NCBI RefSeq assembly: GCF_001659605.2
Contig: NC_035176.2
Span: forward strand, 20,709,890 to 20,773,889
Direction of reading: 5' to 3'
DNA from: Manihot esculenta
Lineage: Eukaryota > Streptophyta > Magnoliopsida > Malpighiales > Euphorbiaceae
DNA length: 64,000 nucleotides
Position numbers and translations under genes: made by a program. This document shows, in pieces, positions 55,499-64,000 of this stretch (position 1 is the stretch's first letter; every line of letters begins with the position of its first letter). Under the pieces are notes generated by a model, which was not told the origin of the DNA, did not search any database, and saw only the letters and a program-made list of their open reading frames with translations.

Positions 55499-56808
55499 AC
55501 TTGGACAAGTAAATAATAAAAATAAATAAAAAGAGGGGGTTTTGTTTTGATGATAATGAATTAAAACTAAAGAGTAAGAGAAAGCAATAATGAGTAAATC
55601 AATGGGAGAAAAGCTCTAGTTGAAGTATGGATCTATTTCAGCTTGTTTAGAATTGATCATTGATTCTTTAATACTCCTATTTATTTCAATAAATTAGTTT
55701 AGGATGTGGAAGACACTTCTTACAATCCAAATTCCTCCTTAGTTCTAGTTTGACTAGGAAACGTTCACTATTCAAACACTAGTTAACAAGTTGCCAAGGA
55801 ACGTCCTTAGGGTTTTTACTTTTCAACTGTTAACTGCCTTTAGACTTAGAAAAACCTAATTCTAACCTTGCCAACCGCGTGGTCAAGTTTAAATTATGCA
55901 ACTGATTGTACTTATGTTTAAACAATCTAAGCAATTACGGACCTAAATCATTCAAACAATTTATTACTCATGCAATTAAAAGCAACAGGCCTTAATTGAT
56001 TCTAAAAGCAAAGCAATAATAATGGAAAGATCAAGTTGCATAAATATTGAAAATAAATAAGAGTTTAATAATAGAGTTTCAAATCTTCCAATTCATCACA
56101 AAACTGAAAATTCCCAACTTCAACTAGAAAGGAAAAGTGTTTAGCCACTCATAGTAGACAAAATACATAAAAAGAAAGGGGAAAAGTAGAAGAAGAGGCT
56201 GTTGTGCTACTGCTGCATTTCTGCAGTATTTCCTATGGCTTTCTGCAGAAAATCTGATGGTTTCTTGTTGGTTTGGGGCTGTCTCCTTTTATAGGTGAAG
56301 AGTCCTAGTCCAATTAGGATTTGGAATCCTAATTTGACTTGGTCTTTTATAGTCTTTTATTCCTTCTTTGCTTTTGTATTTAATTATGAATGAATTCTTC
56401 TTTTTGAGAAAGTCTTTCTTGGGAGTGACTCTTGGAGATGTCCTAAGATTGATCTTGAAGTGTTTGAAGTAGGATAGGACATCAATGCTTTTGAAATTTG
56501 AAATTTGCCTCTTTTCCGCGCTGCTGTCCGCCTCTGTTTCAGTTTGATTTGGGCAGTTGATTTGCCCAAATCACTTGCCCCAATCGCTCGCGCAAGTCAG
56601 TCCCAGTTTTCTGCTTTAGCTCCTTGTGAGTGATTTGGCCAAATCACTTCGACCCAATCACTTTTTCAGCTTTTTCTGGACTTTTTCTCCAACTTTCCAT
56701 TTTCTTCCTTTCCTGCAAAAACATGATAAAAACCATAAATTAAGCTGAAAAATGTGTAATTAAACAATAATAAAGATAATAAAAATGCGGCTAAATTATG
56801 TTTAATCA
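55499..56808 (-). repeat. Element 9 3' LTR, main segment
   Basis: Joined with 46668-46786 it makes 1429 bp. Minus-strand TATA at 56287-56293. GATTTGCCCAAATC at 56559-56572 and GATTTGGCCAAATC at 56632-56645. The CAGCCA hairpin is decayed (near 56140-56160). Confidence 0.88.
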
Positions 56809-58097
56809 AATACCCCCACACTTAACCTTTTGCTTGACCTTAAGCAACAAATAACTTAGTCAATCAAGTTTCTTTTTCTTTTGAGCCTAAGTACCACTTA
56901 ATCAGCCCCCTCTAGACTCCCAAATTGAAGTATTACAGTGTAGAGTACATGCACTAAGGTTGTCCTCTCTTTCCTTGTTTCCTTTTACCCACCATGGCTA
57001 AGAGAAAGTTTTTGATTTGATCATACTTTATTCTTTCATTTTAGGCTTAATACAACCCCTAAGAGTGACTTGCCGCTTTTTATTTTTATTTTCATTCAGT
57101 AGCACTATTTCTTATTCTTGCCTGAAAAAGTCACCAACCTTTTTACGCGAAGGTGCATATTGGTGATACCCACCCCTGGTTACTCAGTTAGTCACTTGTT
57201 CAAGTGGGTACTAGCTCTATTCATAGTCCTTGACCATTGAAACAAGTTTGTATTGTGTGCTTTTTGCTAAGTTGTATTTCCTTCTTTCTTTTCTTTTTCT
57301 TTTTTTTTTTATAACAGTTTGGGCAAATCAGCTCATAGAGAGTTACACTAACTTTTTATTGCATGTATATATATTTTTCCCTTGACCATAGTAAGTGCAA
57401 ATATTCAATTTAAGAGAAAAACTTCCTAAGTGAAGGTAACACACTGTAAATGATTCAATTTAGGCTTAAAGGGTTGGAAAATTTAATGGGGTTATGAGAT
57501 AGGAGGCTCTTTTAACTTTGTCATCTATGCTGAGTAGAGCAAAGGCTAAAACAAAATCTGTGTGTATGTGTATGTGTGCAGAAGTGAATATGAGTGCAAA
57601 AAGAAATGTGTGTGAGAAAAAAATTTTGATGTGTGTGAAAAAGGGTAAGAAAAATGCAAAAAGAGGCAAAAAAATGGGAAAAGATAATGCAAAAATCTTC
57701 CCCAGTACCCCCACACCTAGTCTAAGCATTGCCCTCAATGCAAAACATATAAAGAGAAAAATAAGAGAGAAAGGGACTCCCTGGGGTGGTGATTTGGCCA
57801 AATCAGGTGTGGTAGTGGTCTGTAGGTATGAAGTGTTGAACCAGCAGCTGCAGCATGCTTTTCATGTGTATGATTCGGGCCTCCATTTTGTCAAGGCGAG
57901 ATTCTGCAGATTGATCAGCTGTTGGAGGTTATGCTGATTTGGACAGTGATTTGGGCAAATCACTTGGCCAAATCACCTCTGCTGTAGTTAAGTTCTGCTA
58001 ATTTTCCCATCGATTTGCACAAATCGCCTTTGCTGGGTTGCCTCCCAGTAGTGCCCTAGTTTAAAGTCGCGGGCTGGACTTTTCTTACTTAAAAGGC
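56809..58097 (-). promoter_or_regulatory. Element 9 3' region: two PPT modules and inverted-repeat words
   Basis: No gene seen. Terminal module at 56809-56847 (imperfect TTGCTTAAGG-type hairpin, then GTGTGGGGGTATT). Internal module at 57708-57740 (CATTG-AGGG-CAATG, then GGTGTGGGGGTAC). GATTTG..CAAATC words at 57791-57804, 57948-57961, about 57964-57977 and 58013-58026. Between the modules runs the Athila-shared block. Confidence 0.75.
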
Positions 58098-58313
58098 TCA
58101 AGTAATGGGGGGAGGGAAAAGGATCCCAACAGAATTAAGTAAGAAGTGCAGCACACCTTTCGTTTTGGTTATAACCCATCCTATTTCTTTCATGTACTCA
58201 TGAAGTAACATGATTAATTTCTCCTCTTTCAAGTGAGGTGTGCCTCTAGCCCCTATGTTTGAATTTTTGAGGTGATTGGGCAGCATTTTGAACTCCAATT
58301 CATATTTCTCCAT
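58098..58313 (-). pseudogene. Element 9 pre-RT linker relic
   Basis: MEKYELEFKMLPNHLKN, then ARGTPHLKEEKLIMLLHEYM and IGWVITKTKGV. It matches 41944-42162 of element 7 and, weakly, the linker before RT in element 3. RT is missing right after it. It is in the same frame as the gag below. Confidence 0.68.
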
Positions 58314-58325
58314 ATAAGGTGGCTG

Positions 58326-58900
58326 CTATCTGGTATTGAACTTGGGCAAATCGAATCCTGCTTGCACTGATGATTTGGTCAAATCAAAATCTGTCTGCAT
58401 TGTTGATTTGATTTCTGCCTGTTCAAGTGATTTGGGCAAATCGCCTTTGGACCAGTCTGTGCAGCATGTTGTCTCTTCCATTTCTATTTCTTTCAAATTT
58501 TTCTTGTTCTCCTCATCCTCCAAGCTAGTGTCTCTTGGTATTTGTTTGACAGCATCAAGCAAAGGTATATTGATCTCCACTTTGCGAAAGGTTGCAAGTA
58601 TTTCTTTCTCTTCTTTTTCTTTTTTTGATCTTGCAAATCTCTTTGGGAAGGGAGGAGGTACTTTGAACTTTTCTGTTGGTTGCTGTACTGTTTTCTACCT
58701 CTGACTAGATTCTGCCCGGTCTGTTGATTTGGGCAAATCGATTTCTGCCCTTTCTGGTGATTTGGGCAAATCGATTTTGCCTGGCTGTCCTGTATGTCCA
58801 CTGATTGGGTCTGCGATTTAGGTAAATCGATGCCCCTGATCACTTTCCGGCAGTTTCTCCTCAGCAACCTGTTTCTGTATTTGGATAAATCGCTGCTCAC
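58326..58900 (-). pseudogene. Element 9 protease N-terminal flank with DLPKS repeats
   Basis: [20 protein letters not shown] and [14 protein letters not shown] are as in other Athila elements, then the frame jumps over the protease to a charged patch and GDLPKS, FDLTKS and FDLPKF. Two further DLPKS units lie upstream of PPPFPKRF. Each unit is a translation of GATTTGCCCAAATC. There is no protease active site. Stops occur at about 58818 and 58695. Confidence 0.78.
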
Positions 58901-60567
58901 CCTTGCTATCTTGAAGCTCTTTCACACTCCTTAGTGTAATGGCACTAACATTCTGCCTTTGATTGATTTCAGTTTGGGAGGGTAGCTTTCCTTGTAATTC
59001 AAGCTTACTCATTAAAGTGGCCATTTGACTCATTTGCTGCTCAAGATTTTGCACCGAATTTGCTAAGGATTTCACGATCTCTTCAAGGGGAGTGTTGGAC
59101 TTTTGAGGTGCTGCTTGGGCTGGATTTTTTTGTTGATAGCTTGGATATTGATTGGCCCTTGCATAACTGAAGTTCAGATGGTCCCTCCAACCTGGTTTGT
59201 AGGTGTTAGAATAGGGATCATACCTCCTTTGCCCATTAAATCCTTCTACTTGCTGGTCCTTTTCTTAAAGGAAAGGACATAGGTCAGTAGGGTGGCTTAA
59301 GTTTGCACATATTCCACATGGTTTGGGATGCTGAATCTGCTGGAATAGTTGGGCTTGACCCACAACAAGGCTACGAACAGCATTGGTGAGGTCAGAAATT
59401 TGGAAAGCTAAGGAAGATGTACTTACCTCATTTACTCTCCTTGGCAGCTGTCCTTGGTCTTCATATTGCTTTGAGGTTGCTGCCATTGTAGAAATTAGGT
59501 CCCTTATGGCTTGAGGTGTTTTGTCTTCAATTGATCCTCCAGACGCTGCATCAATCAACCTCCTTTCTAAAGGTAACAAACCTCCATAAAAGTATTCAAT
59601 TAGGGACTTATCAGAGATGTCATGTTGAGGGCAGTTTGTGCACAATCGATTGAATCTTTCCCAATATTCATATAGCTCTTCATAATCCTTTTGTTTGATG
59701 CAACTAATCTCTCTTCTGATGCCAATAGCTTTTGAGGTTGGAAAGTATTTGCTCAAGAATGCTCTCACCATCCCAGCCCATGAAGTGATGGATCTGGATG
59801 GTAAATAGAACAACCATTCTTTAGCAAAATCATCAAGAGAAAAGGGAAAAGCTCTTAATTTAACATGCTCTTCAGAAATACCTTGAGGCCTCATTGCTGA
59901 GCACACAATGTGAAATTCTTTAAGGTGCTTGTGTGGATCTTCATTTTTCAGAGCTCTAAATTTTGGAAGGAGATGAATTAATCAGGTTTTGAGCTCAAAA
60001 GGGGTTGCCAAAGGTGGGTAAGTGATGCACCATAGTGCTTGATCATCCAAAGGTGTTGCTAGTTCGCGGAGAGTTCTTTCTTGTGCCATTGGAGCTCTTG
60101 CCATTGGAGCTCTTGCCTCAACTTTTTTAGCTTCAAATTCAGCAAGGACAGCAGTTGGTTCAAAAGCAGTAGCTGCTGCATTTTCTGCCTCTTCAGGTGC
60201 AGTTGTGACTATCTTTATAATAGCTGGTTCAGCTAATGTTTTAGGGGCTGGTTCTGATATTTTGTTAGCAAAAATTTCTGGTTTTTTCGCTGATTTTGGT
60301 GCAGTTTTAAGGGCTGGTTTTGAGTGCAGCAGCTTGTGCAGCAATAGATTCAACAAGTGCAGCATGTACAGCAATTTCAGCAATTGGTTCAGCAAATTTT
60401 GCAGCAGGTGCAGCAGATTGTATGGCGGATACCAGATTTGTTGCTGTTGCTGATGAAGATGGTTTGGAGGCTTGATTCCTCAAGTTTGCTTGCTTTCTCA
60501 AGCTCTTGGTAATACGTTCAATTTCTGGATCGTAAAGAAGAGCTTCTTTACGGTCAGCCCTGGTCAT
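58818..60567 (-). pseudogene. Element 9 gag
   Basis: The Met at 60567 starts MTRADRKEALLYDPEIERI. A frame change near 60350 leads to an Ala/Glu-rich region and CITYPPLATPFELKT, then a TGA at 59982. The Gag core is open 59906-59265 (WLFYLPSRSITSW, ELYEYWERFNRLC, FFYGGL in a variant form) with a knuckle CGICANLSHPTDLC, a TAA at 59265-59267, and a last open part 59075-58818. Apart from the early shift, all parts are in one frame. Confidence 0.86.
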
Positions 60568-60648
60568 AAAAGGAAGATTCATTAGTTTAAATCAAATCCC
60601 CGGCAATGGCGGTAAAGGGAGACAAGGAAAGAAGGAGAGTAACCTTGA

Positions 60649-62837
60649 TGTAACGACCCCAAAATGGACCGTCACCGGCGCTAGGATTCAGGACGGCTTA
60701 AGGCCGCCAGAACCCTTAGCAAGCCTAGTATACTCTCTAGGTACCTGTAAATCTCATACATGATCATACATTTTCTGTGAAAATAAAAACTTTTCTCTGG
60801 ACCAAGGCGTAACCTGTGCATGCACTATCTCTGTACTCTGTACCCCTGACTAGAGCTTGCTCTAGATGGGTTAATTCATACCTGTTAAGCCTGGTTTTTC
60901 TCATACTCTATAAAACAGTTATATACATATACAGATCATGTACATAACAAAAGATTTACAACACAAAATAACTAAGTCAAGCACAACTTTCACTGTATAC
61001 ACAACTAGTACATCTCTTTAACATTACATGTCCACTCTAAGCTATTACAAATCTCTTTACTCTTTCTGTACCCTGCTGGACTTCCCCTGTACACTGTACA
61101 CTGAACCTGCAAGACTGGAATTAAGGGAGTGGGATGAGCTCTATAGCCCCGTGAGTAGCACAGTAAAACATATCATTAAAACATAATCTTATGGAATGCA
61201 TCATACCACAGACAATCCATATCAAGGTAAACCTGTCACCAAATAGTCCCAGTATCTCATACCAAGGCGTAGGCAAAGGCACCTGGATTTCCTGTCTCAT
61301 ATATGTATATGTGTATATAACACCTGTACTTACCATTGCCAGGGCATAGTCAAAGGCTTCTAGACTTTACTATACCTGCCAGGGCGTAGTCAAAGGCTCC
61401 TGGACTTATCTCAGTGACTATTGGATCATTCAGCATTCACCCACATCAATACATAACTATGCAATGCAACATATTCGTGGATTCTAATGCCATCACCCTA
61501 CTGCATAACCATGATGCATGAAATATGCGAAAAACATTCCATTTCTCAATTAAAATTCCACTCACCTCTGGCTATCTGGACTGACTCTGCAGGCTCTGTA
61601 AACTCTGGAGCAGTACTCACTGCTGCTCTCTCTGGTTCCTCTGGTCTGTGCCTACACAGATGGACTCAAATGAGGGACCAAACTAGCTTATGAACAACTC
61701 TATGAAACTCCCCAAGAATCCCCGTAAACTCACTCAAACATCCATGCAAAGCATGCAAAGGAATGCTGGACAGGACACTTTCGGCGGCAGGTTCGGCGGC
61801 CGAAAGTCCTCTCCAGAGCCAAAACTCATGCACCTTCGGCAGCCAAATCTCAACTTTCGGCAGCCGAACCCTTTCGGGGGCAAGTTTCGGGGGCTGAAAG
61901 GCACTCCAGAGACGAAAGTCTCTACCCTTCGGCGGCCGAAACTCCCCTCCAGAGCCGAAAGTCCAAAGGCTCGGGGGCAAGCTTAGGCAACCAAAGCCAC
62001 CTCCTCAGCACATTCGGCGGCCGAACCATTCTTCGGCGGCCGAAGCTGGGTTCATCAGCAAGGCAGAACCTTGCTCTGCCTCGCGCCAAAATGCACCAAT
62101 CTTCCTCCAACTCAAACACCTCAACTCCTCAACATGCATACACCCAAGTATATGCTCAAAGGGGTCAGAAACTATCTTAAAACCCCAAGAACACAAAACA
62201 TATAACACATATACAAGCTTTTCTCACAAAAATATCAAAAAAACTCTCTTTTACCCTAAGCATGCAACTCTCCCCCAAAACCTCAAAAATCTTCCATAAA
62301 TCATGAAAACAAGCTCAGGATCTTCACTTACCTCTTGAAACCAAGAAGATGAATGATCCTAACGTGGAGTTTTAGAGCAACTCTCCTTCAAACTCTCCAA
62401 AATTCACAACTTTGTGTTTTTAGCTCAAAACCTTCAAAATAACATAAAACTCAATCAAATCTTTGCAAGATGTAATGAAAACATAAGGAAAACGTAAGGA
62501 AGACAGAGTCTCACCTCAGAAAGTGAAAGAAAGAGGCAATCCTTATCCTTTCAACCGATTGAGGGCCTTTTATAGGTGGCTGGCCAGACCACCTTCGGCG
62601 GCCACACGTGAAACCGAAAGCCATACATGTTCGGCGGCCGAATGTCACCTTCGGCAGCCGAACCTGGCTTTTCTGCCTTAGTTCTTTTCGTTCAAACACT
62701 CATTTCCTTATAGTTTAAAACTATGAACATACCAAAACATGTTAGAAAAACATCAATCTTCCCCTTTAGAGAATTCCGACATCCTGGACTGCACCGGAAA
62801 GTAGAAGTCCGATGCCGGACTCTCGCCGGGTATTACA
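60649..62837 (-). mobile_element. Solo Tekay LTR (2189 bp)
   Basis: TGTAACGACCCC..GGGTATTACA flanked by cttga on both sides (60644-60648, 62838-62842). It resembles the element 4 LTR: minus TATA at 62568-62574, 2-3 copies of the CCAGG..CCTGG repeat (61256-61404), TTCGGCGGCCGAA palindromes. A perfect TSD around a single LTR indicates LTR-LTR recombination that removed the internal part. Confidence 0.93.
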
Positions 62838-62842
62838 CTTGA

Positions 62843-62986
62843 TGCATACACTATTCACTGCAATGCTTCAAAATAGGGGTCTAGAGTAAGAGTTTAAGTG
62901 GAAATAAAGGATCAAGTAGTAAAGAGAGCTTGTTTGACTAAGTTTATTTGCTTAAGGACAAGCAAAAGACTAGGTGTGGGGGTATT
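62843..62986 (+). promoter_or_regulatory. Element 3 terminal hairpin and polypurine tract
   Basis: The last piece of element 3 3' region. TTTGCTTA-AGGA-CAAGCAAA (62947-62966, one mismatch) then GACTAGGTGTGGGGGTATT abuts the LTR at 62987. Confidence 0.85.
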
Positions 62987-64000
62987 TGATTAGTTCAAAT
63001 TTAGACCATTTTATCATATTGTTATTAATGTTAATTTACACTTTTTTTGCCTAATTTTATGGTTTTGATATTATTTTGCAGAAAATGGTGTAAAAGGGTA
63101 ATTTGGAGAAAATACTCTTAAAACTGCCTAAAAAGGGATAAAGGAGAACAAGCTTGTTGCCCAAGTCAAGTTGCAGCTGAAGTGAAGATAAATAAGGAAA
63201 GTGCTAAATAAGAAAAGTGGTAAATAAGGAAAGTACATTCAGCAGAGTAATTTGAAAATCAAATTTCAAATCTTCAAGAAGTCTTTCCCTTACTCAAGAA
63301 GCCAAATCTCAAGAAGATGCACATTCAAAATTCAAAATTCAAAATTCAAAATTCAGGTTGTTTAGGAAGCCAAATCTCAAGAAGACATACTTGCATACCA
63401 AGTAATCAAGATTCAAAATTCAAAATCCAAAAGAAGGCTCTACCTCACAAGGAAACTTAAGGCAACACATGCAACTATAAAAGGACAACATAAGTGGCCA
63501 CATGGCTCACTCTCCCTTAGACTCCACACATTCGGCCGCCGCACATCCTTCCTCTCCAAGCACCGCCAGTTCTTCTTGCTTCTTCTTTTCTTTTATTTTG
63601 TGTTTTGTTTCAGCCATGAATGGCTGAAACTCTTTTTTCTAGTTGAAAATTAGGTGAAACTTTAGTTGTTTTATGGATTGGAATATCTGAACATACATTT
63701 TTTATCTTTTATTTTTCAGTATTTATGCAATTTCATGCTTAATTCCATTGTTGCTTTGTTGTTTAGATCTACGTTGATTCTTGATTGCAAAGTAATAAAT
63801 TATTAGTTTGGATATTTTTGAGTCCGTAATTGCTTGAATTATTCAAACATAAGAACACTTGCTGTAAAAACTAAGGAAATTGCATGATCTAGCGATATCA
63901 TCATACGTTTGGGTAGCTAGAATTAGGTCTCTCTATTTCTTAATGCAATTGACAGTTGTTAGATGCCAAAAGCCCAAGGAAGTTCCTTGGCAACTTGTTG
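62987..64000 (+). repeat. Element 3 3' LTR, cut by the window edge
   Basis: Starts TGATTAGTTCAAATTTAG, matches 21798 onward. TATA near 63476, CAGCCA hairpin 63607-63630 with loop TGAA. The last 400 bp lie outside the window. Confidence 0.92.

Larger units (their letters stand above)
46668..60609 (-). mobile_element. Element 9: gag-only Athila element, missing its 5' LTR
   Basis: The left end TGATAGCGGTTGTC follows gtagg. The 3' LTR is 46668-46786 plus 55499-56808. On the minus strand the order is: truncated primer site (about 60597-60609), gag, a cut protease N-terminus, pre-RT linker relic, non-coding region, internal and terminal PPT, LTR. The 5' LTR is lost: the primer site joins the host sequence GGTAAAGGGAGACAAGG directly. 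Element 8 sits in its LTR. Confidence 0.86.
21798..64000 (+). mobile_element. Element 3: old Athila-type retrotransposon hosting all insertions to its right
   Basis: The 5' LTR starts at 21798 (TGATCAGTTC) and the 3' LTR starts at 62987 (TGATTAGTTC) and leaves the window. Its own sequence inside the window is about 7.7 kb, in pieces 21798-23747, 36047-38920, 45008-46667, 60610-60648 and 62843-64000. Removing the insertions restores a continuous gag-protease-RT-RNase H order. No integrase follows RNase H. Multiple stops show that it is old. The right-hand TSD is outside the window. Confidence 0.92.

Noticed and set aside
57518..57937. Lys-rich plus-strand frame in element 9
   Set aside because: Antisense reading through AG- and TG-rich non-coding DNA of element 9, with no homology visible.

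Overview
The window is plant nuclear DNA made almost entirely of nested LTR retrotransposons. The elements are Ty3/gypsy of two deep lineages. Athila-type elements have a tRNA-Asp primer site, a DLGAS protease and an FMDD reverse transcriptase. Tekay/Del-type chromoviruses have an initiator tRNA-Met primer site, a chromodomain and LTRs of about 2.2-2.3 kb. The only non-retroelement pieces are the left 2.9 kb: an AT-rich stretch, a small GRF zinc-finger ORF, a hAT-type MITE and an 81-bp tandem array. No tRNA, rRNA, CRISPR array or bacterial-type operon is visible. The host is probably a woody eudicot. Euphorbiaceae is possible, but that is a weak guess from repeat style.

The layers can be peeled off by target-site duplications (TSDs). 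The base is the 81-bp array (2222-2951, continuing at 21769-21797). Element 1 (Tekay, minus, 2952-21763, TSD gaatt) sits in the array. Its 5' LTR is split by element 2 (Athila, plus, 9981-19755, TSD accat, LTRs both 1578 bp). Element 3 (Athila, plus, 21798 to past the right edge) also sits in the array and hosts four insertions. The first is a Tekay complex (23748-36041): a minus-strand element (4) broken by two plus-strand elements, A (24052-28390) and B (28391-32555). The second is element 7 (Athila, plus, 38921-45002, TSD gtaac), inserted just past the FMDD motif of element 3 reverse transcriptase. The third is element 9 (Athila, minus, 46668 to about 60609), which carries element 8 (Athila, minus, 46787-55493, TSD ttatg, LTRs both 1756 bp) in its LTR. 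The fourth is a solo Tekay LTR (60649-62837, TSD cttga).

No element in the window is complete. Athila elements 2 and 3 encode Gag, protease, reverse transcriptase and RNase H but end where integrase should begin. Athila element 8 encodes Gag, protease and integrase but lacks exactly the reverse transcriptase/RNase H block. Elements 7 and 9 keep only Gag-derived parts. Elements 2 and 8 have intact TSDs and equal-length LTRs, so they moved fairly recently, presumably using enzymes supplied in trans.

The most unusual signals are structural and non-coding. (1) Every readable polypurine tract, in both lineages, follows a hairpin with an AGGA-type loop but a lineage-specific stem. In Athila elements the hairpin-plus-PPT module is present twice. 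(2) Each family carries its own short inverted-repeat word, scattered through LTR, coding linkers and 3' region: GTTTG-CC-CAAAC in element 2, GATTTG-CC-CAAATC in element 9, TTCGGC-N-GCCGAA in element 8 and the Tekay LTRs. The element 2 and element 9 words differ by two compensatory base pairs. (3) Athila LTRs share a hairpin downstream of TATA and twin hairpins with ACGT in the loop. (4) The RT-only and INT-only Athila elements look like complementary halves.
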